Origin: Folioceros fuciformis
Lineage: Eukaryota; Anthocerotophyta; Anthocerotopsida; Anthocerotales
Length of the DNA stretch: 28,982 nt
Reading direction: 5' to 3'
NCBI GenBank assembly: GCA_049999805.1
Contig: JBNGIO010006373.1
Location: forward strand, 393,316 to 422,297
Under the pieces are notes generated by a model. That model saw only the letters and a program-made list of their open reading frames with translations, did not search any database and was not told where the DNA came from. Numbering within the stretch: position 1 is the stretch's first letter; every line of letters begins with the position of its first letter. This document shows positions 1-12,745 of the stretch, piece after piece. The position numbers and the translations under genes were made by a program.

Positions 1-530
1 GAGAGCTCATGTATATAGAAGGATGTGTGAATCGTGAAGAAGCGAAGATGTTGCTTGATCTAGCAGCAACACATAATTTCATTTCTCCTGGCAGAGCAAG
101 TAAGCTTGGTTTGACATGGGCTAGTATTTCAGAGCCATGTACAGTGAAACAAGCAAAAGGAAAGCTGCAGTTCTTAGGACAGCTAGAAAAAGTTCCTTTG
201 CAGATAGGCAATTGGACAGGACAAGCAAGCTTCACAGTTGTAGATATGGATGATCATGAAATCATCTTGGGCTTAGAATGGATGAAGGCCAATAAGGTAT
301 GTGTAGACGTGGACTCACGCACCATACAGATCGTAGGAGATGAAAAGCACAAAGTGAGTTGTGCAGTCCTTGAGCATCAGCTTGGGCACAAGATTGATGA
401 AGTCATCTCTAAGAAAGAGCTCAAGCGTTGTGTCAAAAATGGAGAGGAACTCTATTTGTTGGTGTTGCAAGGACTAGAAGATTACGATCGTACACAACAC
501 ACTTTTAGGCCACATTTATGCATCTCTTGA
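1..530 (+). mobile_element. Ty3-type retrotransposon fragment: retropepsin-like aspartic protease, 5' end cut by the window
   Basis: The reading frame is open from the left edge (first ATG at 9) to a stop at 528-530. It resembles the protease segment of plant Ty3/gypsy polyproteins. A D-L-A-A-T-H-N-F-I-S motif (Asp at residue 17 counted from ATG 9) sits where the retropepsin D-[ST]-G-A-[TS]-x-N-F motif is expected. The downstream I-I-L-G-L-E-W-M matches the conserved hydrophobic-hydrophobic-Gly strand. The tail (ISKKELKRCVKNGEELYLLVL) looks like the linker that usually precedes reverse transcriptase, but a stop follows and no RT, RNase H or integrase is visible. The Gly of D-x-G is Ala here, so the enzyme may be inactive. 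Most likely this is a truncated, decaying element, although a domesticated protease-only gene cannot be excluded from this edge fragment. Confidence 0.75.
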
Positions 531-2264
531 CAAAAACGTATGAAAATGCGGATAACAATCCAGGATTATTAGTGGCTACAGGGGAGGAAGGGTATAGCCT
601 CTGCAGCACAGGCACCCCTAACAAAAATCAACACATATTCTTCCACTGCCAGCCTTCCAGCGCTAAAGAATGAGTGTAAGGTGAGAGTCTGCCTACTGAC
701 GACATCCATTGTGAAGGGTACTATCCACACTTGAGTACTCCCCGTCATTTACTTCCACTATGCATGCTCATACGTGTCCCAAAATCCCCTTTGATTTCCT
801 TAAGTTCGTGACGACCCTCCATTGCCTTACCTACCCACCGCATAGGTTTATTATCCATGAAACACTTAACTGACATTAACTAATACCTAACACATATTAC
901 CCTATTAGACCTAGGGTTTTATTCTCCTACTTCCATGTAGGACTGACAAAACAACACTACAAAACACTCATAGAAATACACTCTTGATGGCCGTAGATCA
1001 ACCTACAAAAATTAGACCAACTACCTTAACCATTTTACTCATCATGAGACAAATAATAGACTAATCAAGTGAAGTTTGGTGAGACATTGACATTTCAGAC
1101 CTACCACATCCGTAGGTATCACTAGCTCGTAAGTTGACCACGAAGGAAAACAAAACAGGACTCGACAAACACAAAAGAGAAAAAAAGAAACAAACCAAGC
1201 TACTTGTTGGGCAAATCACTAAAGACACTAGAATAGGAGCCCGTCCCATATCCCAAAATTTCACATTCCACACTTTGCAACTAGCATGAAGTATACACAA
1301 AATGCAAGAACCTAGCCCTGAATGTACATACATGAAGCTAGTTTGCATGCATGAAAGTACAATAGGTGGAACCAATCTCAATGGTGAAACATCCAGTTAC
1401 CAGCTCTCATTTCAAACTAATGAATTTAATTTACGTTCCATCTCTATCACATGTTTGAAGTCTTCAACTGACAGGCCAAGCCCACACCACTGCTTCTAAG
1501 TAGCTTTCCAAATGGCCAGTTCTAGGTAGAGCAATGTCCAACATTGTTAATCCTCAAGGCTTGGAATACTTTAAGCTATGTGTGAAACACGCAATTGCAT
1601 CTACCGAACATACACATCGACTACCTGACAGAAAAAGCATTGCAAAATCTAACCTTTGACCGGGGGTTCTTATAGTGCTCTACACTTTGTAGAAAACGAG
1701 ATTGGTGACGTCTTGTGTGTGCGCCTCCAGACATTGATCAATGTCTAGAGCAACCCCAGCTTAAAGCTGAAAAGGATCAAAAGGAAAATGAGAGCTAGGT
1801 ATGGCAAGAAGAAGGTATGTTTAAACGGTGTACTCCAATTAAGCAATGACAAATTATGTTGCCTTACTAGTGTTTTCCTATAGGTGGCAACAAAGCCTGT
1901 TGAAAGCGAATCAAGTGGGGAGGCAAGTGAGGAGGAGCAAGGCCCCGAAGAGCCTGTAGTTAGTGCTGAACTTCAGAGGCGTTCGCAGAACCTTCTAAAC
2001 CCTCATGGCAGAATACGAAAAGAGTGAGATGTCGCATATCCGTCATGAGTGAGAAGGCGGCCAAGTACGCATCTCGTGAATGTGAATATGAATAAGGAGA
2101 AAAGCGAAAAGCGAAGCCCTTTAACGTATATCATATGGTGAGCGTGGTGGGAAAGGTAGGAGGAACACCGTCCATGAAAGTAGGAGGGACATGGGCCATG
2201 AATTTTGGAGACACGAGCAACACTAAATCTTTCTGTATACATACAATGATGTTTATATGTTATA
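531..2264. other. AT-rich non-coding stretch, no gene recognised
   Basis: The stretch contains only short ORFs of 60-106 codons on either strand, without recognisable motifs or a plausible splice pattern. It probably belongs to the same decayed repeat-rich arm as the protease fragment before it. I could not define an LTR or primer-binding site. Confidence 0.5.
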
Positions 2265-2935
2265 CGTCCTTTCTCGTATCCAACATATGTAGACTATACC
2301 AGTGGTCTGTGATATTAATGTGGCATTGATAAAATATAATGACACGTAGAGACGTAGCCCAAAAAGGCCCGAGTTTTTATGGCATCTTGCGCCTAAACAA
2401 TATTAATAGCATACTGTCCTATGTTGTATGAAATGCATAGCCGCCCTTTCTTGTGTATGACATATGTAGACTTAATATACATCTATTATGTGGCATTAAT
2501 AAAATATAGTGACAAGGAGCCCAAGAGACCCGATCAATATTCATGACATCTTGGACCCAAATCGAATTAATGGCATGGTGTCCCAATAGCATTAATGGCA
2601 TGGTGTCCTACTGAAATGCTTCGCTCGTCCTTTCTGGTATACGGCATATGTAGACTTCGATCAGTAGTCATGGCATCTTGGGCCCAAACAGAATTAATGG
2701 CATGGTGTCCCCATAGCATTAATGGCATTATGTCGCCATAGCATTAATGGCATGGTGCTCTAGTGAAATGTGTAGCCCATTCTTTCTCGTGTATGGCATA
2801 TGTAGACTCAGCATATCACTATTTTGTGGCATTAATAAAATATAGTGACACAGAGCCCCATTAGTATTTATAGCATTGCCCAAACGATATTAAAGGCATG
2901 GTGTCTCATAATGTGTGAATGCGTAGCTCGAGGTG
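2265..2935. repeat. Degenerate ~200-bp tandem repeat, about four units, with nested ~22-bp subrepeats
   Basis: Recurring blocks in the same order include a Cys/Tyr-rich 'ctttctcgtgtat' block, then 'catatgtagact', then 'tgtggcattaataaaatat', then 'gtgacac.gagccc', then 'catggcatcttgggccc'. Units begin near 2265, 2445, 2625 and 2785. Inside units two to four, the short motif 'catagcattaatggcatgg' is itself repeated several times (around 2550-2610 and 2690-2760). Copies differ by substitutions and internal deletions, so the array is old. No coding frame is preserved. Confidence 0.75.
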
Positions 2936-3259
2936 TAGCATAGCGGGCCCACAAGGGGCCTTAATGAAAACCATACCAAACACCTAAGCAAAGAAAATGT
3001 GACGACGGTTGATTGTCACGACATTAGAGTTACAATTTTTGTCACAATATCCTAGCTCAGTATGACCGAACCTAACTGTAACAATTGCCACAAATGTGTT
3101 ACAAATAACCTGGTTTTAGTTACACTATACCATAATATGGATGCCCAACATGTACTAGTGTGAGTCATCAACGGTCATGAGTGATGTTTAGGACCTGAAC
3201 ATGAAAACCCAAGCAAGAAGGGATTTGGGCCGCTGGTAGTGGTAAATGGAAATACTAAT
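2936..3259. other. AT-rich spacer, nothing recognised
   Basis: I see no convincing ORF, RNA gene or repeat in this stretch between the two repeat blocks. Confidence 0.4.
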
Positions 3260-3425
3260 GAGCTTAGATGAGTTTGTGATGAGACCCCAAAGGAATACCA
3301 TGAATTGGCTCCTTGGATGCTCATCACAATGATTGCATTATTGAGCTTAGTTGAGTTTGTGATGAGACCCCAAAGGAATACCATGAATTGGCTACTCGGA
3401 TGCTCAACACAATGAGTGCATTGCA
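3260..3425. repeat. 83-bp direct tandem duplication (two copies)
   Basis: Copy 1 (3260-3342) and copy 2 (3343-3425) share 'gagcttag.tgagtttgtg', 'gagaccccaaaggaatacca' and 'tgaattggct' at a constant offset of 83 bp with few mismatches. The period is not a multiple of three, which argues against a coding origin for the 93-codon minus-strand ORF across it. Confidence 0.85.
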
Positions 3426-4578
3426 AGCAACGCTGTACCCTTAGGAGATCCTTCAATGATACATTCTTCTATTTCCAATATCATGAGCTAGCCTTCCATG
3501 TTCTCGGGGAACAACTTTTTGTGCCTTGCTCATATGAGACATAACTTTAAACACATGCAATTGATGATGAAAGACACAGGTCACACCAAGTGCCACTTAT
3601 CAGAGTGATGCTAGATTGAAAATGAGAACTTGCATTCTAAACACGTTTCAACTTCTTGTAGGCAAAGATCGGGTTGTGAAGACAATACCAAAAGATGGAT
3701 CATAGACCGATTTGCGATAGCTCAGGTAGCTACTTGCCTTATCCACCCATAAGCATAAGTTGCAAACTTGATACCCTTAGAAGCCCCTGTCAAACTTGTA
3801 TGCACCTCGAATCAAACTAATACGTCACACAGTACTTACACACATGAAAAAGACCTCAAGGCTAAGAAATAGCAAAAAATTGCTTACAATGTTTTTACAA
3901 GGGTAAGACCAAAATGTGTGTATCAATTTCATGAACTACTAGATCTTGGAAAGTTGTGCCATGACCTTGATACTTCTTTGCTATCAAAACCACCAATCGT
4001 AAATTTGAGCTAACTTTTTCATCCTTGCAAGCTTGACCTCAATTGAGTTTGTTCTTAAAGGGCCTTATTGACATTCCAAATGCTCTACTACTTTTGGTTC
4101 TCGATCGATTTGTTCCTATGATTGTCGATTCACTCCTTTCAATTTCATCAGGTGTTGCACATGGTAAAACACAAAGGATTAGAGGAGCTTAAATGGGTTA
4201 TTCTTATATCTAGCCTTATTGGAACCACTTTAATGGTATACATTATTATTGACTCTTATGGCACATGCCCACGAGAATACACATAGCATATATGGTTCAA
4301 ATTAGAAACATTCACTTTCACATTTTACATTTCTAAGGATATATTATAAGGATATACATCTATATCAATATAGGAGATGACCCTAAACCCTAGACCTATA
4401 TATATATTGAAATGTAGATAACACAAAGGTGCTTGAAGTGTTAACGAGTCTAGATGCTAAAAAGCTCTTTAAGATTCTTTGAATCACTACAATTATAATA
4501 CCTAATGTGTGAACTTTGAGTTTACCAAATCTTCTAAGAGTTGATTATCTTTAAGATAATAATTTATTATTTTATACC
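3426..4578. other. AT-rich intergenic region, no gene recognised
   Basis: There is no ORF of note on either strand. A telo-box-like stretch (ccctaaaccctag, 4381-4393) lies about 200 bp before the TATA box of the RING gene. Such motifs occur in many plant promoters and alone prove nothing. Confidence 0.4.
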
Positions 4579-4586
4579 TATATAAA
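4579..4586 (+). promoter_or_regulatory. TATA box of the RING-H2 gene (candidate)
   Basis: TATATAAA lies about 100 bp before a GTAAGT splice-donor candidate at 4688 and 430 bp before the chosen ATG. Transcription would start near 4610-4620, giving a short untranslated first exon ending at 4687. The assignment rests on position and motif only. Confidence 0.45.
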
Positions 4587-4687
4587 CCTCTAGAAGGAGT
4601 TACAAGCTCATTTGGTGTGTATGTACGTTGGAGCTCCCATTCCATAAGGAAGTGCGCTTTGAGAGCTTGTTGTGCCGAAGCTACAAG

Positions 4688-4986
4688 GTAAGTGGTTTTC
4701 TTTGGTGGGAATGAATTAATGGTGTTTAGGACTATGGTTTTCTTTGGCGGGAATGAATTTGTGATGTTTAGGACTATGATTTTCTTTGGCGCTAATGAAT
4801 TGGTGGTGTTTACGAATATGGTTTTCTTTGGTGCGAATGAATTGGTGGCGTTTAGGACTATGGTTTTCTTTGCGGGGAATGAATTAGTACTGTTTTAGAC
4901 TATGTTTTTCTTTTGGGGGATGAATTGGTGACATTTAGTCCTAATTTGCATTTTTTGTTTGATGCTAAAGAATTATTGTTATTCAG
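4688..4986 (+). repeat. 42-bp minisatellite of about seven units filling a putative 5'UTR intron
   Basis: Units start near 4692, 4734, 4776, 4818, 4860, 4902 and 4943. The pattern is 'atggttttctttgg.g' followed by 'aatgaatt.gtg', then 'tgttta.gact'; the last two units are degenerate. The block is preceded by CAAG|GTAAGT (4688) and ends at 'ttgttattcag' (4986), so it coincides with a candidate GT-AG intron of 299 nt. Because 42 is a multiple of three, the units read as a 14-residue repeat (M-V-F-F-G-G-N-E-L type) in one frame, but that frame stops before the RING frame begins. I read it as intron, not protein. RNA evidence would decide. Confidence 0.7.
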
Positions 4987-5017
4987 CAAAAGCATTATCA
5001 TAAAATCTTCACCAACA

Positions 5018-5602
5018 ATGGATGCAAAGGGTGACCATGATAATTGCCAAAGAAAAGAAGATGATGTTGAGGATTGCAGCATTTGTTTATTACATATGAA
5101 AAATGTTTATCTTATACAAATGATGCCGTGCAAACATAAATTTCACAGGGTTTGTATTAATGAGTGGATAAGGTGTGGTAAAGATTCATGCCCTATATGT
5201 AGGAGATCGTTACATGAAGGATATATGGAATCAAGACCTACCTCATATGATCTTGAAATTTCAAATGATGGTCTAGGTTTGGCAAATTATCAACTCTTCA
5301 ATGAGAATCTTGAAAATTTAAGGCATCTTCTAAGCTCCGCATTGGAGGAACTCTTGGTACATGATGCTGAAGATTTGGATGATCGTATAGGTTCAATATT
5401 AAGTGAGTTCTTTTTGGAATTAAGATCTAGCTTCGAGCAACAAGGTTTGGTAGTAGACCAACCCTATCTAAATGATTTAGAGGATCGTCTAAATTTGGTG
5501 TTAGATGAACTTTTTCTTGAAGATCCCGAAAATTTAAATGATCGTCTAAGTTTAGCATTGAATGAGGTATTCCTAGAAATAAGGTCTAGGTTATTGCAAT
5601 GA
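5018..5602 (+). CDS. Small RING-H2 zinc-finger protein (putative E3 ubiquitin ligase) with a repeated Leu/Asp-rich C-terminus
   Basis: The gene encodes 194 residues without introns. The chosen ATG sits in 'caacaatgg', a good plant start context; the frame is open 35 codons further upstream, but that part is repeat-derived. The RING-H2 ligands are complete: C20, C23, C38, H40, H43, C46, C58 and C61, with W50 and P59 where E2-binding RINGs usually have them. Such domains recruit E2 enzymes to ubiquitinate substrates, so E3 activity is the likely role. Residues ~95-194 hold three to four diverged repeats of about 20-30 residues around 'L-x-D-R-(LI)-x-x-(IV)-L-x-E-x-F-L-E', predicted to be amphipathic helices, which I cannot match to a known domain. 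There is no signal peptide or membrane segment. The gene lies alone in an AT-rich, repeat-rich arm; its codon use is AT-rich, unlike the genes beyond 8.7 kb. Confidence 0.75.
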   Translation: MDAKGDHDNCQRKEDDVEDCSICLLHMKNVYLIQMMPCKHKFHRVCINEWIRCGKDSCPICRRSLHEGYMESRPTSYDLEISNDGLGLANYQLFNENLENLRHLLSSALEELLVHDAEDLDDRIGSILSEFFLELRSSFEQQGLVVDQPYLNDLEDRLNLVLDELFLEDPENLNDRLSLALNEVFLEIRSRLLQ

Positions 5603-7079
5603 GGTTATTCATGACATTTGTTTGTTTGTTTGTTTTTTTTTTCCATCATTGGATAATGGATACAAACATGATACCTATAAGTATATTGTATGATATATTC
5701 TTATTTTTTGGGGTTTGAAATAAGATATTTTTTATTAGATGTACTCTATTGTTATAATACATTAAATTATAGAAATATTGATTAATTTTATTTTAAAATT
5801 TGAATATTCATATGATAAACAAAATAAGTGTCTTGTACGGAATACCGACATGGTAAAACCATATCCGGTCCACATTTGTGGACATCACAAAGTGAAATAT
5901 GTCACTGTATTGTTTGTTAGGGTTTAGGGCTGAACATGATGGATATGCCAAGTACGAAGTATATAGGATTCCTAGCAAACCTTGCCGTAATCAATCCCTA
6001 ACAAGAGCGCACGGGGACGGCCCCTAAGTGCTCTCTCTTCTCTATCTTCATACCCTCGGCCGTCCCTTGGTGCTATTTAGTTCATTTGCCACAGCACATG
6101 CCGCTTTTGATTTCATCTACAAAGCTTTTAAGAGGATGTCCTTTCTGGGTGTTACACGTTTCTTCATCACAACACTGGGCTACATGGCACACGCAGTTCT
6201 TAATGGAATGCGATTTGACGCTTGCATCCCCTAGCTTTTGGACATGTTCAAGGGGACTTTCTAAGACATGACATTTGGTGATACGGTTCGCTTATACACC
6301 TTCGTAACTGATTGTGTATATTTTTCAGAGTTAGTGACAATAGTTGTAATACAAGTGCCGCTACATGCTCCTAAGTAGGTGCTAGAAGCCAAGGCGTGCG
6401 TAGGACCCCTAGTCCTCCCACTCTTCCAGTCAAAGCAAGTGATGGTTGTGTGTTTGAGTGAAACCATATGGATGAATGTCATGTATGGTGACTTGTGAAC
6501 TCATGTATTGTCTCTAGCACCATTCTTGGCAAGATGCAATGAAAGGTTTGTGAACCCTACAATTGTGGGTGGAGGTCCATGCTTGGAATTTATCACCAAT
6601 ACATGGTGCTCTGTAGTCATGGAGAGAGAGAAACCTTGGTCCCTGGTCGTTAGTGGGTCCTAGCACAAACCAAGCATGGAGCAGATGTCGGGGGTTGGAA
6701 GTGGGCGTGAAGGGAGATTTCCTAAACCTAGGAACTACAACCGTTGATGCATGGAGGTTGTGTTGCACACCTAGTAGAGTGCTAGTGCAAGCACATTTAA
6801 ACATACATACATGGTGCATGCCCGTGGGATGGGTGAACTCTAAACATCACAATGTGTTAAAAGGTTGTGTTGCATTAGTCCGCAATAGCCATATAATAAG
6901 ATTGAAAAAGTCTTTGTATTCCATAGTGTTGAATGTCATATGATGATATGAAAATTGTTTATTTGTTCAATTGCAAGTTAACACATGTTATACTCGTCAA
7001 ATAAAAAAGCGGTGCCTAGCTAAGAAGCCAAGTTTTGTGGATGTGGTATATATAATTTGCGTGTCGTGTTCGCCTTTTC
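5603..7079. other. AT-rich to mixed intergenic region, no gene recognised
   Basis: The first 250 bp are T-rich and fit a 3'UTR and terminator zone of the RING gene. An inverted repeat (ttgttaggg at 5914-5922 and ccctaacaa at 5996-6004) with a telomere-like ttagggtttaggg lies at 5914-6004. From 6000 to 7079 several overlapping ORFs of 60-100 codons occur on both strands, none with a recognisable motif. Confidence 0.4.
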
Positions 7080-8722
7080 ATGGCCTCCACGCGTGCCACA
7101 CGTGGCGCGAGCATGTCCGTTTGTACTAGAAGTTTTTTTGTGGCACATATTGTTTTCCTTTTCGTAGCATTAAATGAAGAAGTTTGGACGAGTGTGGGAA
7201 ACCTTGAAGGGGGAGTCTGTCTCTCGGGAATGGAAACCTTTCCACACTGGGAACTGGTATGGGGCGGACGTTGTACCTGCTTCCGCGTCAGAGCGATGGA
7301 TTGGTTGCTGCGGGACGGCAAGACCTCCAGTCTGCCATGACGGGCGACATCACGTCACCGCCAAGTCGAAAGCCGGCTGCAAGCGTAAGCTTTCTGTGGA
7401 CGCAAATCTCGGAATCGACGAAGGTGGCCAGGATTGCAGATTTTTCTAAAATTTGGATTGGCCGCTGTGCGAGCCAAGGGCCTGGAGATCAGGCTGCACT
7501 GTTGCTGACCTGCAGATCAGGCTTCACTGATGCTGGCCTGGAGATCAGGCTGCACTGATGCTGGCCTGGATCTGTCGTGCCTTTCCAACGCCATCTGGTA
7601 GTCGGCATTGGCTCTCAAGGCCGGTTGGCGACGGATTGTACGACATTTTGGCTTGCGAACGGCTTTCTGCATCCTTGGTTGCCCGACTCTCTGACAGTCT
7701 CTCTCCTTGTGAGCACCGCTGTCTGGCCTGCCCCGGCGGAAGGGGTTAACCGTTTCCGTTGGTTGCGTCGCGGGCAACGGGATTTCGCACTTTCACACCG
7801 TGCGGCAACGGGAAAATTTCATCCGGATTTTGCCTTCGCAAGTAGGGTCGTCGCAGCTTACGGTGATCGGGGCTCACGCCCACGTCCTGGGTGTTTGATT
7901 GGCTGGTGAGGCATTGGGTGCATCGCTTCACTCTGCTTTGCTCCGCTAGTATCGCAAACAACCACATGACTGCTGCAGCTCTGTGAGTCTCTTTTGTCAG
8001 AATTGTGCGTGCGAGGTTGAAGCAAGGATGATAGTAACGGCAACCTGAAGGCTGATGGACAGCTATGGTGGGGTGACGAGAGAGTGTGGACGAGGGCCGT
8101 TGCCTGTTGCTTTCCCTGCTGAACTGTGGTACTGCAGCAGGCCCTGTCGTTTAATGTGTGTCACTGTCTGACCACCTGTAGCACTGACGTACCTTCCCTC
8201 TGCCTGGGTCCTCCAGCCTGCACCGCAAATCAAGTAGCACTTCCGGCCTACCCCGGTGCACCACCAGTCCTTCTTATACAGCCTGTCCGACTTGATCTGT
8301 GGGTGGGGGTTGTCCTGGAGCCTGCTGGAGCTGGGGCTGGCCCTGTCCCTGGCCTGTGGCTCTGTCGGCTTCAAACTGCACCTCCCGCTTTTCCTCCAAC
8401 TTATCTGCCTCCCATGTTCTGGGAGGTTGTCTCGATTCAGGACCCTGGAGAAGCTGGTGTTCTGTAATCACGCCACCTCGAGCCCGCTCGCCTTCTGGAT
8501 GGACTGCCTTGTGCGCCTCCTCCACGCTTGAATGGGATGCTGATCCCGGATCAGAGTCGTTGCGTAGGTGGCCGGATGTCGGATTGACATTGGCTTGAGG
8601 ACGGTGGGTGGGCGTTGGACAACCGCTGCCCAACCAGCAGTTGGAAGCTGGGACTACCGTGGCAGTGAGAAGGCCAGCGGAAGACTACAGTACAGGGCTT
8701 CGTGGCATTGAGCACCGTTCAG
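7080..8722. other. GC-rich region without a recognisable gene
   Basis: Base composition rises sharply here compared with 1-7000. Many overlapping ORFs of 60-119 codons exist on both strands, as expected in stop-poor GC-rich DNA. None has a recognised motif or splice pattern joining it to neighbours. 8285-8370 is rich in CTGG/CCTG and Gly/Leu/Pro-type codons. The last part should contain the subtilase promoter, but I see no clear TATA box. Confidence 0.4.
7481..7573. repeat. 28-bp tandem repeat, three full units and a partial fourth
   Basis: Units at 7481-7508, 7509-7536, 7537-7564 and 7565-7573 follow 'cctggagatcaggctgcact' plus 'gatgctgg', with two to four substitutions between copies. It lies in the GC-rich region between the RING gene and the subtilase. 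Confidence 0.9.
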
Positions 8723-12010
<3,288 letters not shown>

Positions 12011-12529
12011 ACGTAAGGTAGACATCAACCCAATGGATTTAGATGTGCTAACCTCTCCTCTCGTGCCCAGCAGATAGATCGTGTCTCGATAACCAGCAGA
12101 AAAAAACTAGTTTGTGCTCTCCTCCTGGTGGAACCTGTTGCATCCTGGGTACTCTAGGAACGTTCTTCCGTCCTGGTGCCTGATGTTGAATACCGGGTTC
12201 TCCGTACACCATTCTTTCAGCACATATGCTACCGGCTATGCCAATGACATGCAGTGATGGTGGGATAGCAATTCCCGACTCTCGAGCTAGAAAGGACCTA
12301 CCTCCCTGCAAACTGTACATGTTCAAGTCATATTGTAAGCATAGTCGTGGGGGATTCGCTTTTATATTGCTCAAAGTTCCACTCCCCCTTTCCTTTCCGT
12401 CCGTCTGCCTCCAGCCAGTTAGTGTGATTTCTGTACTGTCCTAGGCAACCTGGACATCGCCGCATTGCTCTGGCCATCTCACACTCGAGTATGGAAATAT
12501 ATAAAAATACCCTTCCTCAGTGCGGTCTG

Positions 12530-12605
12530 CTGGAGTAGCTCAGTTGGTCAGAGCGTGTAGCCTTTCGGAGATTATAGCCCTCCCTCCGGCGTCTAATTCA
12601 GGATG
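12530..12605 (+). repeat. tRNA-like sequence, possible tRNA pseudogene or head of a tRNA-derived SINE
   Basis: TAGCTCAGTTGG (12536-12547) matches the pol III box A consensus perfectly and continues as TCAGAGC, which pairs with the GCTC of the D arm as in real tRNAs. A box-B-like gtctaattcagg lies about 40 bp downstream but is degenerate. The anticodon stem and the 3' side of the acceptor stem do not fold, so this is not an intact tRNA gene. Confidence 0.4.
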
Positions 12606-12643
12606 AGGATCGACGCAAGACATAGCGTTGAACGTTCAGGATA

Positions 12644-12745
12644 AGTTGTTGTACTTGCTCCTTTTTGTTTACTTATAAGTTGCTGTACTTGCTCCTTTTT
12701 GTTTACTTATAAGTTGCTGTACTTGCTCCCTTTTGCTTTCTTATC
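12644..12745. repeat. 34-bp tandem repeat, three units
   Basis: Units at 12644-12677, 12678-12711 and 12712-12745 follow 'agttgctgtacttgctcctt' plus 'tttgtttacttata'. Unit 2 differs from unit 1 by one base and unit 3 is more diverged. The block starts about 40 bp after the tRNA-like sequence, a layout that could be a SINE tail. Confidence 0.9.

Noticed and set aside
3175-3456. 93-codon minus-strand ORF
   Set aside because: It spans the 83-bp duplication, whose period shifts the frame between copies.
4692-4898. 68-codon ORF with 14-residue MVFFGGNEL-type repeats
   Set aside because: The open frame follows from a 42-bp repeat unit divisible by three. It is out of frame with the RING protein and lies in a likely 5'UTR intron.
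8274-8633. 119-codon minus-strand ORF, rich in Gln, Pro and Glu
   Set aside because: It is compositionally plausible but has no motif and no supporting splice context, and overlapping ORFs exist on the other strand. Left as unexplained GC-rich DNA.
12530-12605. Functional tRNA gene
   Set aside because: The D arm is good, but the anticodon stem and acceptor stem do not pair and box B is degenerate.
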